Source of the DNA: Mucilaginibacter gotjawali
GTDB lineage: Bacteria; Bacteroidota; Bacteroidia; Sphingobacteriales; Sphingobacteriaceae
Direction of reading: 5' to 3'
NCBI RefSeq assembly: GCF_002355435.1
Contig: NZ_AP017313.1
Span: 1,426,001 to 1,490,000, forward strand
Length of the DNA stretch: 64,000 nucleotides
Shown here: positions 1 through 8,886 of the stretch, piece after piece
How the letters are laid out: each line of letters starts with the position of its first letter
Position numbering within the stretch: position 1 is the first letter of the stretch
The notes under the pieces: model-generated
The model's input: only the letters and a program-made list of their open reading frames with translations
Told to the model about the DNA's origin: nothing
The model's database searches: none
Translations under genes and position numbers: made by a program

Positions 1-1612
1 CCCATAAAACACCGCCGCCTTTTTCGAGCGCGGTCCATGCGTAGCCTTCGCCGTTAACAGTTTCTTTTAAAGGTTTATCATTCAGCAGCACTGCTGCCGG
101 CCTGCTTTTTAGCCTGATCTCTTCGTTTCCGGTAGTGTCAAATGTCCGGTAAAACAGGCGCACCTTATTTGAATCTGCTTCGGTAAAATCAGTGCTGTAA
201 TATTTATGAAAATGGCCCTTGTAGTCAGCCTGCTGGATGACCGAGGTACTGGATAGAATGTGGTCCTCTGCCGGAGCCAGGCCGGGATAGGTGGCCATGG
301 CACGCAAATAATGCCTCACATAATCACCATAACCGTCGGTAAGCCACGGTTCATCAAACGGGAAGCAGTTTTTTCCGTCAAAATCAACCGCATAGGTGGC
401 CCAGTTCAGTTGGCGTAAAGCGTTATTATAATAAGACGTATCGCCCGTTAACGACCCGTATAACAACTCATCCGCACCCTGCCTTGACGTGTGGCTCTCG
501 CCGGGAACAGGGTAGACGGATTGTTCGTTAGTGACGATCACCCCATATTTTTTCCATTTATCATTGTTAAAATTGGTATGCACCCAGCCGATGATGCTTT
601 TTACCTCCGTTTTCCAATTCGGGAAGTACTGCGGATGTTCCATCATATAGCGCGCACAGGTCATGCCGTTGATCTGGGTTTGGCTCCAGGCGCCTACGTC
701 TTCAAAAAACGGCCCCCAGCGGTTATTTTGGATAGGATATTTTTTGAGCCAGGCCAAAATTTTGTTCGCGCCGGTTTTATAAGCAGCAACATTGCCCCTT
801 TTGAGTTGGATCAGGTCGAAAAATAGTTGCAGGGTTGGCGTAAGGTTGCTGGTATAACAGGCGGTATCTTTTGATTTAATGATCTCGTCATCCTGCAGTA
901 GTGCCGTTTTTCCGGTAAAAACATTTACCTTAAAAGGAAGAGGAGAGTGTGTTGCTGTACCCGTTTTTACATTTGCCGCCAGTGTATTGGCAATCTTTAT
1001 GGCAGCGTCCAGGAAAAGTGGCTCGTTTTTTATTTTGTAGGCATGCACCAGTTCCAGGCCGAACGATCCAGCTTTATCAGGCTGTGCCACCCCTTTGCCA
1101 CTGCGCATATCTCCATCATATATCCCTGAATAAATAAGGGTATTATAAGGAAAAGGGATATCCGGCCATTTGCAATTTGACGGCGACATACCATGAGTTA
1201 AATAGTATTCGGCCAAAAAATAAAGGTTGTTTTTTACGTTTTCATCCCCGGTATAAGGGTAATATAGCCCCCAGGACGACATAGCCATCATAAACTGGTC
1301 GCCGCCAATGCCGCGCGGATCGTCCATATTGGGATTAAAAACCTGGTGATTCATATAGTAGGGCAGTCCGTTGGGATCCCGGCGCATATTGAACCAGAAA
1401 TTCCAGATAATGTGCAAGTCATGGTCATAAGCGATGGCGGGGTCGGGATCATACCAGGGAACAATATTGCCGCTTTTATCGGTTTGGATGGGGTGGTAGA
1501 TCAAAACCTCGCTTTGCTGGGCAAACAGTTCGCTTATAGTGAACGAAAAAAATAGCAATACCGGGATGATAGATTTTTTTTTTTCATTGAGCCTTGTTAT
1601 GAAGATTTTCAA
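1..1612 (-). CDS. Secreted protein of unknown family, possibly carbohydrate-active (3' part outside window)
   Basis: An open frame runs from a TTG at 1612 off the left edge, giving about 537 residues with no stop. The N-terminus is a signal peptide (hydrophobic IIPVLLFFSF, then SELFAQQ). The body is rich in Trp, Tyr and Asp and looks helical (for example QFMMAMSSWGLYYPY, LELVHAYKIKNEPLFLDAAI), as in alpha/alpha-toroid polysaccharide lyases and hydrolases. A beta-rich part begins near residue 470. I do not recognise the family, so the enzyme role is only a suggestion. The start is odd: an ATG at 1587 is followed by 11 A and then runs into a stop. With 12 A it would join this frame and give a normal MKKKK signal peptide. 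The gene is divergent from the oxidoreductase at 1884. Confidence 0.6.
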   Translation of the reverse strand, partial: MKIFITRLNEKKKSIIPVLLFFSFTISELFAQQSEVLIYHPIQTDKSGNIVPWYDPDPAIAYDHDLHIIWNFWFNMRRDPNGLPYYMNHQVFNPNMDDPRGIGGDQFMMAMSSWGLYYPYTGDENVKNNLYFLAEYYLTHGMSPSNCKWPDIPFPYNTLIYSGIYDGDMRSGKGVAQPDKAGSFGLELVHAYKIKNEPLFLDAAIKIANTLAANVKTGTATHSPLPFKVNVFTGKTALLQDDEIIKSKDTACYTSNLTPTLQLFFDLIQLKRGNVAAYKTGANKILAWLKKYPIQNNRWGPFFEDVGAWSQTQINGMTCARYMMEHPQYFPNWKTEVKSIIGWVHTNFNNDKWKKYGVIVTNEQSVYPVPGESHTSRQGADELLYGSLTGDTSYYNNALRQLNWATYAVDFDGKNCFPFDEPWLTDGYGDYVRHYLRAMATYPGLAPAEDHILSSTSVIQQADYKGHFHKYYSTDFTEADSNKVRLFYRTFDTTGNEEIRLKSRPAAVLLNDKPLKETVNGEGYAWTALEKGGGVLW

Positions 1613-1665
1613 TTGGTCCCGGTGTTTACCGGTGGGTTAAAGTTAATAATAATTTCAAAAGCCCC

Positions 1666-1779
1666 GGCCCATGCGATTCCCTCCCCGAGGGACAGGACAA
1701 ATACGATGAGGATAAGAAAAGCCTGATCACCGAAATGCAGGATAAAGGCTATCCCGTTGGGAGGGAATCGCACAGGGCC
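1666..1779. repeat. Inverted-repeat element, copy 1
   Basis: The left arm (1666-1692, GGCCCATGCGATTCCCTCCC...) and the right arm (1752-1779) are near-complementary over about 27 bp around a 59-bp centre. A second copy with the same arms lies at 3204-3411, on the other side of the oxidoreductase gene. It looks like a non-coding MITE or REP-type element. Confidence 0.7.
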
Positions 1780-1883
1780 ACTGCTTTTAACGGAATCAAA
1801 AATAACAAATCAATTTTCTTTAGTTTGATGACATTCCTTTATATTTAGCCATCCCATCCCTTTAATTATTTATTAAACCAATT

Positions 1884-3188
1884 ATGGACACTGAAAACAA
1901 ACCTGCTGACGCCATCAACCGGCGTAAATTTCTCGAGAAAGCTTCGGTAATGTCTGCTTTTATGATCGTTCCGCGCTTTGTGCTCGGCGGAAAAGGCTAT
2001 ACGGCGCCTAGTGACCTTATCAATTTAGGCTTTATCGGCACGGGCAAACAAGCAGGGGGACTGCAGGGTTCGTTTTTTGACACGAATGAGGTAAAAATTA
2101 CCGCAGCAGCGGACGTGTATGGCGCCAAACTACAGCAATTTGCTGCTCAGGTTAACCAGCGCTATGCCGCTAAAGCAGGACAAAGTAAATATGCCGGCTG
2201 CGCTACCTATGGTGATTTCCGCGATTTGCTGGCGCGAAAAGATATCGACGCAGTGGTGATCGCAGTTCCCGATCACTGGCACTCCGTTATCGCAATTTTG
2301 GCGGCCAGGGCAGGGAAAGATATTTATTGCGAAAAGCCTTTGTCCTTAACGATTAAAGAGGGACGTGCAATGGTGACAGAAACCCGGAAAAATAACCGTG
2401 TTTTTCAAACCGGCAGTATGCAGCGCTCGTGGCCCGAGTTCAGGCAGGCAGCAGAACTGGTGCGCAATGGGTATATCGGCGATATACAAACCGTAAAAGT
2501 AAATGTGGGACCGCCACCGGTACCCTATAATCTTCCGGCGGAACCAATGCCTGCCAGCCTGAACTGGGACTTTTGGCTGGGGCCGAACACTACTCAAAAT
2601 TACAACCATTTTTTGGCGCCGGGCCTTACCGATGATTTCTGGGCCAAATGGCGCGACTATAAAGAGTTTGGCGGCGGGGGAATGACCGATTGGGGGGCCC
2701 ACATGTTTGATATTGCCCAATGGGCCCTGGATATGGATGCAACCGGCCCAGTTTTAGTTACGCCGCCGGATAACGACCATCCATATTTAACCTACCAATA
2801 TGCTAACGGTATTACCATGACCCACGAGCCGGTAAGCGGTGATAATGGTGTAACTTTTATTGGCTCAAAAGGCAATATTCATGTAGTGAGGGGGAAAATC
2901 GAAACGACACCCGAAACCCTGGCAACCAGGGTGATCAGTCCTCTTGAAAAACATGTGTATTTAAGCCTTGACCATTACAAGGATTTCCTGCAGGCCATGC
3001 GCAACCGTACTAAACCCGTAGCGGATGTGGAAATAGGCCACCGCACGGCCACTGTTTGTAATATAGGCAACCTGGCTTATGAATTAAAACGCCCGCTGCA
3101 CTGGAACCCCGAAAAAGAGGAATTTATAAATGATGATGAAGCCAATTTACGTAGAGGAAGAGATATGCGGAAGGAATGGGTGGTATAA
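1884..3188 (+). CDS. Secreted Gfo/Idh/MocA family oxidoreductase
   Basis: This 434-residue protein begins with a Tat-like leader (NRRKF at 12-16, then a hydrophobic stretch). A Rossmann NAD(P) site follows (GFIGTGKQAGG, 49-59), then the family EKP motif (150-152) and the conserved GGMTDWGAHMFDIAQWAL region (265-282), whose Asp and His are typical of the substrate site. Members oxidise or reduce sugars and sugar derivatives with NAD(P)H. Exported Bacteroidota members with a Tat leader are often found with glycan-degradation genes, and the divergent gene at 1612 may be such a partner. The substrate cannot be told from sequence. The gene is bracketed by two copies of one inverted-repeat element. 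Confidence 0.9.
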   Translation: MDTENKPADAINRRKFLEKASVMSAFMIVPRFVLGGKGYTAPSDLINLGFIGTGKQAGGLQGSFFDTNEVKITAAADVYGAKLQQFAAQVNQRYAAKAGQSKYAGCATYGDFRDLLARKDIDAVVIAVPDHWHSVIAILAARAGKDIYCEKPLSLTIKEGRAMVTETRKNNRVFQTGSMQRSWPEFRQAAELVRNGYIGDIQTVKVNVGPPPVPYNLPAEPMPASLNWDFWLGPNTTQNYNHFLAPGLTDDFWAKWRDYKEFGGGGMTDWGAHMFDIAQWALDMDATGPVLVTPPDNDHPYLTYQYANGITMTHEPVSGDNGVTFIGSKGNIHVVRGKIETTPETLATRVISPLEKHVYLSLDHYKDFLQAMRNRTKPVADVEIGHRTATVCNIGNLAYELKRPLHWNPEKEEFINDDEANLRRGRDMRKEWVV

Positions 3189-3203
3189 GCTGAACGAAAG
3201 CCG

Positions 3204-3411
3204 GGCCAAGTGCGATTCCCTCCCCGAGGGAGGGTCAATGTCATTAAGTTAAGAGAGTTTCTTTTTTTTGCCCTCTTTATCGCGTAGCGAAAGAGAGGGC
3301 GGACGAGCGTAGCAACGTCCGGGTGAGTCAACGGAGCGCGTTTATGAGCGCCATTGCCCGCTTAACTTAATGACATTGGCCCCTCCTGTTGGGAAGGAAT
3401 TACTCAGGGCC
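3204..3411. repeat. Composite inverted-repeat element, copy 2, with a nested inner repeat
   Basis: The outer arms (3204-3231 and 3384-3411) match those of 1666-1779. Inside them is a second, perfect 18-bp inverted repeat: CAATGTCATTAAGTTAAG at 3236-3253 and its complement at 3361-3378. Between these lies a further hairpin around GCCCTC...GAGGGC (3271-3300). It looks like one palindromic element inserted into another. A small open frame over it (3077-3331, minus) has no other coding support. Confidence 0.75.
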
Positions 3412-3428
3412 ACAGCTTTTGATCATCT

Positions 3429-5405
3429 TTATTTGCTAAACCCAACCAAACGGTGCAATTGCCCAGGGTCATAGATTTTACCTGCTTTAATCACCAGGGC
3501 AACCTTGCGGATCTCGCGGATATTGTTTAACGGATTGCCATCAATAATAGCCAGGTCGGCATGTTTTCCGGCTTCTATAGAGCCGGATACTTTATCCAAT
3601 TTCATTACCCGTGCCGGGGTGATGGTTGCGGTTTGCAGGGCCTGCATAGGTGTAAGGCCGGCCTGCACATACAGTTCCAGTTCGCGGTCCACGCTATACC
3701 CGGGGAAACCCTGGTCGGTTCCGGCCACGATGGTTACACCCGCGTCAAACAGTAGCTTTGTGATTTTTACCATACTATCATATAATGGCTTAAACTTCGC
3801 GGCTCCGGTGGAATCCTGGCCGGTATCTTTAAATAAAGCCTGCAGAGGTAGGGGCAAGGTGTAAAATCCAGGTTCCATTATGGTAATATCGTCCTTTACA
3901 TTACGGAAGCTCATTTCAAAAACACCAATAGTCGGGTCTATCACCACATGGTGATCTTTGATGAACTGAATGGCTGCTTTACTGGTTGAATCATCAAAAT
4001 TAATGCTCCTGTCTTTGTTCCTTTTCATAATGGAATACACATATTGCACGTGGTTTACCATATCCATACCTGAATCAACGCCCTGCTGCAGCGTCATCCC
4101 TATCGGGATATGCCCGGTAACGGTTAAACCCAGGCGGTGGGCCTCATCGCAAATAGCTTTAACTATTGCCGGTTTAACCGAGCTGTAAATTTTTATCTGG
4201 ACGAATCCGTTATCATAATAACGATCCACCGCTTTAACTGCTTCTTCTTTGGTATCGGCCTGGATAATGCCCAAAGCATATTGCCCTTTACCATCAATTA
4301 TGCCCGCCTTTAAAATTTCGGGCCCGATGCCTTTACCGCCATCTATGGCTTTTTTTATAGAATTGATATAATCAAATTCGTTGCCGCAATCGCGTACGGT
4401 GGTTGCGCCAACTGCCAGGTAAGCAGGCCCCCATTCGGCCTGTTCAAAATGGGCGTGCATATCCCACAGGCCCGGTATAACTGTTTTGCCTTTTGCATCA
4501 ATTATTTTCGCGTTCGATGGGATTTTTACCCCGCCAGCTTTTCCAACCTTTTTAATGACGCCATTTTCTATCAGCACAACTGAATTGGTTATAGTGGTTG
4601 AATTCACCACATCAACCAGGGTGCCTCCAACCACAGCAATTACTTTACTGTCCGTTTTGGCTTTCGGCATGGCTTTTTCAAAAAGCGCCATGCTATAGGT
4701 TGCTGCTTTGCTGATAAATGTGGCCAATAAATCCTCGTAAGGCGCGCGCACCATCTCCAATTTGTCAGCTTCGGCATCGTTAGTGATGAGGCACATCAGC
4801 TGCCCGTTTTTATCGGCCCATAATAATTCATTGCCCCATATCAGGCCTGCAATACTAAACCTATCCAGTACAAGTTTTTTGTTGTTAAAGGTGATCGTGT
4901 CCTCGCCCTCTTTTTTTATTTTGACTGATCCGTTGGGCAGCGTATTTATAATTGCCGGTTCGTGGTGGGTTTTCCAGTATTGCAGCAATACCTGTTGCAC
5001 CGTGCCTGGGGCATAGCCCGCAACAGGGAAGGTTAAGGGTGCCAGTTGGTGTTTGTGTACGGAATCATCAACCTTTACAATCGCCTCACCGTTTACAATG
5101 CTGATGCTGTCGTTTATTGTGGCACTTCTGGCCACTCTCCCTTTAATCCATAACCTTACCGGCTCAAGTTTTGGCGTAACGGCAAGCTCTGCGTTTAATG
5201 GCACCGGCGAACCCCGGTCAACAAACTTAAAGTCGATGTTATAGGTAACCACGTTGCCCGAACGTGTGGTCCGGTAAGTCTCCTGGCCGATATGCTGTTG
5301 AAATTTGTGCAGAAAAAATGTCCCGGTATCAGCGGGTGCTTTTTCCTGGGCTTTAACTGATAGAACGGTTATTGCAAGGCATACTAAAACTAAAGTCTTT
5401 TTCAT
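3429..5405 (-). CDS. Secreted amidohydrolase family protein
   Basis: This 658-residue protein has a signal peptide (MKKTLVLVCLAITVLSVKAQ). Residues 20-250 form an N-terminal beta-rich domain of unknown role. From about 255 there is a metal-dependent amidohydrolase barrel: first-strand metal ligands HAH at 317-319 (DMHAHFE), later His sites in VTGHIPIG and MVNHVQYVY, and the barrel-end Asp in AGTDQGFPG. The C-terminus has the family pattern HADLAIIDGNPL. Members hydrolyse amide or cyclic amide bonds; bacterial relatives include prolidases and imidazolonepropionase-like enzymes. The substrate is unknown. The product is probably periplasmic. Confidence 0.88.
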   Translation of the reverse strand: MKKTLVLVCLAITVLSVKAQEKAPADTGTFFLHKFQQHIGQETYRTTRSGNVVTYNIDFKFVDRGSPVPLNAELAVTPKLEPVRLWIKGRVARSATINDSISIVNGEAIVKVDDSVHKHQLAPLTFPVAGYAPGTVQQVLLQYWKTHHEPAIINTLPNGSVKIKKEGEDTITFNNKKLVLDRFSIAGLIWGNELLWADKNGQLMCLITNDAEADKLEMVRAPYEDLLATFISKAATYSMALFEKAMPKAKTDSKVIAVVGGTLVDVVNSTTITNSVVLIENGVIKKVGKAGGVKIPSNAKIIDAKGKTVIPGLWDMHAHFEQAEWGPAYLAVGATTVRDCGNEFDYINSIKKAIDGGKGIGPEILKAGIIDGKGQYALGIIQADTKEEAVKAVDRYYDNGFVQIKIYSSVKPAIVKAICDEAHRLGLTVTGHIPIGMTLQQGVDSGMDMVNHVQYVYSIMKRNKDRSINFDDSTSKAAIQFIKDHHVVIDPTIGVFEMSFRNVKDDITIMEPGFYTLPLPLQALFKDTGQDSTGAAKFKPLYDSMVKITKLLFDAGVTIVAGTDQGFPGYSVDRELELYVQAGLTPMQALQTATITPARVMKLDKVSGSIEAGKHADLAIIDGNPLNNIREIRKVALVIKAGKIYDPGQLHRLVGFSK

Positions 5406-5719
5406 AATGATGAGCCGTAGGTGTAAGAAGCTAAGATATTGTTTTTTTTCATGCGTTCGATGTGCGGAATGTGGGGAGTTCAGCTAAATTGTATTAAAGT
5501 TGAATGTTTTTTGCGGTGATGTATTCGTAACAACAGGCCAAAGTCATCAGGTTATCAACACACCTGAACCACCCGGTGCGGATGAATAGACCTGGGACAC
5601 CTGGTGCAGTAATAAATTCGGTAATTTGCTTGGATTTGTAAAGAATTTTGTCTATTATTCTGCTGGTCGGGACGGAAAATTGCATGCCGGTGTTTTAAAC
5701 GTGTTTTTTTCGGGGTAAC
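5406..5719. other. Intergenic stretch, no gene seen
   Basis: This 314-bp stretch separates two minus-strand genes. A 63-codon minus-strand frame (5494-5685) lies here but has low-complexity composition and no recognisable motif, so it is not called. The region must hold the amidohydrolase promoter; no clear TAnnTTTG box was found. Confidence 0.5.
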
Positions 5720-6619
5720 TTATAAAATTTTACCAAACTTCTCTTTCATCCCTAATAAACCCCAAATGCCCCCGCTATGTATCGCCAGTATGTTTTCTCC
5801 CGGCTTAAAATAGCCCTTTGCTGCAAGGTCATAAACGGCATAAAGCATTTTTCCGGTGTAAACAGGCTCAATCAATATCCCGGTTTCGGCTACAAATTGT
5901 TTGATAAAATCGATAAGCTCATCATTGGTTTTGCCGTATCCGCCGAAATGATATTCGGTATGCAATTCAAAATTTACCGGCGGCGCCAGCAGTTTGTTGA
6001 TCTCAACCTTCATAAAATCCCCATTTTTTAATACAGGTACCGCATGAAATTGCGTAGGTAAGTTATGCTGATGAATACCATTGATAATGCCTGCCGCAGT
6101 GGTTCCTGTTCCGCAGGCGCAAAAAATATGATGATAAGTTTGCGGCAGTTCATTTACAAGCTCGCTGCAGCCTTTGGCTCCCTCGGGCGAGGCGCCGCCT
6201 TCATCAATAAATATAGCTTCCGGGTCGCCCGCAAAATATTTGTCAAAAAGCGCGGGTTTATCGCGATAGCTTTCCCTGTCGGTAAATAGCAGTTGCATGC
6301 CATGAAGGCGGCAAAGAAAAAGAGTATCATTATTAACGGCTTCACCCCGGACTATCCCGGTTGATTTAAAACCAAATTGTGCTGCGGCCGCAGCTGTAGC
6401 CAGCAAGTGGTTTGAATAAGCGCCCCCGAAAGTTACCAGGTGGCTTTTATTTTCGGCCCGTGCCTTTTTTAAAAGGTATTTGAGTTTGCGCCATTTATTG
6501 CCTGAGATGATAGGGTGGATCAGGTCATCGCGTTTGATGAAAACGTTAATGCCCTGTTCATCAAACAATTTGTTTTTAATTTGATGAACAGGGCTGTAAA
6601 ATTCAAGATCAATTTCCAT
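5720..6619 (-). CDS. PLP-dependent ACC deaminase / D-cysteine desulfhydrase family enzyme
   Basis: This 299-residue fold-type II PLP enzyme carries the PLP lysine in SGNKWRKLKYLL (Lys42). The conserved FGGAYSNH segment follows, and the glycine-rich phosphate-binding loop is GTGTTAAG. Relatives convert 1-aminocyclopropane-1-carboxylate to 2-oxobutyrate and ammonia, or D-cysteine to pyruvate, sulfide and ammonia. The two activities cannot be told apart from sequence alone. D-cysteine desulfhydrase is the commoner activity outside plant-associated bacteria. The gene lies 8 bp downstream of the DUF6588 gene on the same strand, so the two may be co-transcribed. Confidence 0.88.
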   Translation of the reverse strand: MEIDLEFYSPVHQIKNKLFDEQGINVFIKRDDLIHPIISGNKWRKLKYLLKKARAENKSHLVTFGGAYSNHLLATAAAAAQFGFKSTGIVRGEAVNNDTLFLCRLHGMQLLFTDRESYRDKPALFDKYFAGDPEAIFIDEGGASPEGAKGCSELVNELPQTYHHIFCACGTGTTAAGIINGIHQHNLPTQFHAVPVLKNGDFMKVEINKLLAPPVNFELHTEYHFGGYGKTNDELIDFIKQFVAETGILIEPVYTGKMLYAVYDLAAKGYFKPGENILAIHSGGIWGLLGMKEKFGKIL

Positions 6620-6627
6620 TAAGCAAT

Positions 6628-7695
6628 TTAAAAGCCGAAGCCTATACCTGCGTTAACAGATTTATATTGTGCCAGGCTGCCGGATACATAGATACGGAAA
6701 AATCCCGGAGTTAGCTGGAAACCAAGATCGGCACGGAAACCATCAATGCTGGTTTCGTTGATATTGATCGGGTTGTTGTACGTGGTGTAAGTGGATGTAC
6801 CTGCAAGTGTTTGCCCGGTAGTTACCGGAAAGTTGCCAATAGTGCCAAATTGGGTATGGGTATTGTTGTAGCCCACCGCCAAAAATGGGGTAAAAAACAA
6901 TAGTTTTTTAGAGATAATGGCCTGGATCATGAAGTTGTTAAATGTGGCCCCCACATGCTGGTTGCTGAAATCGGTGCTCTGTTGCCCGTCTTTTGGTATT
7001 GCACCGTTATCCGGGTTTACAGTTAAGGGGATATTCATGCTTAAATGGCTGTACGCTAAAGCAATGGCAAGATCGAAGGGGATTAGTTTATCTGCCGTTT
7101 TGCCAACAAAATCCTGCATAATATCATGCCTGATGCCAAAACCAATGGATGATATGTTGCCGCTGCTCCCCAAATTGATGTTGGGTATGGCGCGTATGGT
7201 CAGGTCGGTGTTGCCTACAAGACCAACTGTCAATTGGAGCTGCGGGGCCGGGATAACAGATGACTTTCCGGAGGGCATAGTGTACGAACCCACTTTGCGG
7301 CCGTTATCATCATAAATATCCAGCAGCGGGCCGTTAGCGCTTTTGCTGCCGCCAAAGGTTGGCGCCATGGTTTGGCTTGCATTATCGGGCCTTACATTAT
7401 TCGACAAACCAATTTTGGTAACGTCAAACGTTTGATCGCTGGTAGGAACAAATGCTGCCGAAGCGGTAATGCGAAGATCGAAATGGAGTAGTTTTTTCGC
7501 CCTGGCGCTGCTGTACCAACCACTGTTTAAGCCTAAGCCGATCCCCTTAAATAAGGGTTCGCCATAAGCATTTACCAGTTTGGTGGCATCCGCCGGTCCT
7601 GATTTTATCAGTGCAGAAAAGCCGTCCTGGGCTTTTGCTGCCGATGTAATAAAAATAAGTATTGCAGCTGTTAATAGGGGGTAAAGCTTTTTCAT
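6628..7695 (-). CDS. DUF6588 family outer-membrane protein
   Basis: This 355-residue protein has a signal peptide ending near TSAAKAQDG. The rest is amphipathic beta-strand sequence rich in Gly, Asn, Ser and Thr and ends in a phenylalanine (NAGIGFGF), as outer-membrane barrels do. It matches the Bacteroidota DUF6588 pattern (GLGLNSGWYSSARAKK; GFGIRHDIMQDF). Its function is unknown. It is transcribed toward the PLP deaminase. Confidence 0.8.
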   Translation of the reverse strand: MKKLYPLLTAAILIFITSAAKAQDGFSALIKSGPADATKLVNAYGEPLFKGIGLGLNSGWYSSARAKKLLHFDLRITASAAFVPTSDQTFDVTKIGLSNNVRPDNASQTMAPTFGGSKSANGPLLDIYDDNGRKVGSYTMPSGKSSVIPAPQLQLTVGLVGNTDLTIRAIPNINLGSSGNISSIGFGIRHDIMQDFVGKTADKLIPFDLAIALAYSHLSMNIPLTVNPDNGAIPKDGQQSTDFSNQHVGATFNNFMIQAIISKKLLFFTPFLAVGYNNTHTQFGTIGNFPVTTGQTLAGTSTYTTYNNPININETSIDGFRADLGFQLTPGFFRIYVSGSLAQYKSVNAGIGFGF

Positions 7696-7762
7696 ATGAG
7701 TAATATATATTAATACTTAAAGGTAGAGATATTTTAAAAGTATCCAAATCTATAAAAACCAT

Positions 7763-7770
7763 TACTTTTG
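7763..7770 (+). promoter_or_regulatory. Candidate -7 element upstream of rluD
   Basis: TACTTTTG fits the Bacteroidota -7 consensus TAnnTTTG and ends 4 bp before the rluD ATG, which would give an almost leaderless mRNA. No -33 TTG at the usual distance is evident. Confidence 0.35.
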
Positions 7771-7774
7771 CCCG

Positions 7775-8812
7775 ATGATTGAAGACTTAGCCAATATTGA
7801 CCAGGATGAACAGGACCTTTTTGAGCACCTGCGCATAGTAGTTGATAAGGGCCAGTCGCTGTTGCGGATTGATAAATTTTTGATGCACCGCATTGAAAAC
7901 GCCTCGCGCAGCCGCATACAGAATGCCATTGACCTGGGGAATGTGCTGGTTAATGATAAGCCCTGCAAGCCCAGTTACAAAGTTAAACCCCAGGATGTGA
8001 TTTCGGTGGTATTGCCGCATCCGCCGCGGGATACCGAAGTGTATCCTGAAAACATTCCGCTTGATATTGTTTATGAGGATGATGATGTGCTGGTGGTAAA
8101 CAAACCCGCAGGGCTGGTGGTGCATCCCGGTTATAATAATTATACGGGCACGCTGGTGAATGGCCTGGTATACCACTTTCAGCAATTGCCTACCTTGCCG
8201 GGCAACGATGGCCGGCCCGGCCTGGTACACCGCATTGATAAAGACACCTCGGGTTTGTTATTGATCAGTAAAAACGAGCGGTCCATGACCTGGCTCGCCA
8301 AACAGTTTTTTGATCATACCATCGCCCGTAAATATATCGCTTTGGTTTGGGGCGACCTGGAAACCGATGGCACGGTTACCGGCTATATAGGCCGGAGCAT
8401 CGGCGACAGACGGGTGATGTCAATTTATGACGACCCGGAGAAAGGTAAATGGTCGGTAACGCATTACCGGGTTTTGGAGCGGATGAATTATGTTACGCTG
8501 ATTGAATGCCAGCTGGAAACCGGCCGTACGCACCAGATCAGGGCGCATATGAAACATATTGGCCATCCGTTGTTTAGTGATATGATGTATGGCGGCGATA
8601 AAATATTAAAGGGGACAGTTTTTAGCAAATACAAACAATTTGTGGAGAATTGCTTTGAAATATTGCCCCGGCAGGCCCTGCATGCACAATCGCTCGGGTT
8701 TTTGCACCCGACATTAAAAAAGCAATTGTATTTTGAAGCACCCTTGCCGCAGGATTTTAAAATGGCTTTGGACAAGTGGCGGGGATATTCAGATGTGAGA
8801 TATGAGACTTGA
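7775..8812 (+). CDS. rluD: RluA-family 23S rRNA pseudouridine synthase
   Basis: This 345-residue protein has an N-terminal S4 RNA-binding domain (about 30-80) followed by the RluA-type synthase domain. The catalytic aspartate is Asp155 in VHRIDKDTSGLLL. LETGRTHQIRAHM, typical of the family, lies further on. It isomerises uridines to pseudouridine in 23S rRNA, in the cytosol; RluD is the best guess by length and domain order. The last residues (SDVRYET and the stop codon) are encoded by the left arm of an inverted repeat (8792-8873), so the natural C-terminus may have been altered by that repeat. Confidence 0.92.
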   Translation: MIEDLANIDQDEQDLFEHLRIVVDKGQSLLRIDKFLMHRIENASRSRIQNAIDLGNVLVNDKPCKPSYKVKPQDVISVVLPHPPRDTEVYPENIPLDIVYEDDDVLVVNKPAGLVVHPGYNNYTGTLVNGLVYHFQQLPTLPGNDGRPGLVHRIDKDTSGLLLISKNERSMTWLAKQFFDHTIARKYIALVWGDLETDGTVTGYIGRSIGDRRVMSIYDDPEKGKWSVTHYRVLERMNYVTLIECQLETGRTHQIRAHMKHIGHPLFSDMMYGGDKILKGTVFSKYKQFVENCFEILPRQALHAQSLGFLHPTLKKQLYFEAPLPQDFKMALDKWRGYSDVRYET

Positions 8813-8873
8813 GATGTGAGACGTGAAATAAAGTAGTATTAAAGATAAAATCTCATGTCTCATATCTCACATC
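8792..8873. repeat. Inverted repeat overlapping the rluD stop codon
   Basis: GATGTGAGATATGAGACTTG (start of the arm, 8792-8813) pairs with 8852-8873 over 22 bp with one mismatch. The loop is 38 bp. It lies between rluD and the aminotransferase gene and could act as a terminator or mRNA-stabilising hairpin, though no T-run follows. Confidence 0.75.
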
Positions 8874-8886
8874 TAAAATCTAAACA

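Noticed and set aside
3077..3331. An 84-codon minus-strand frame
   Set aside because: It overlaps the end of the oxidoreductase gene and the composite repeat; its sequence is the translation of the repeat.
5494..5685. A 63-codon minus-strand frame in the gap at 5.4-5.7 kb
   Set aside because: No recognisable motif or family, and no promoter seen.
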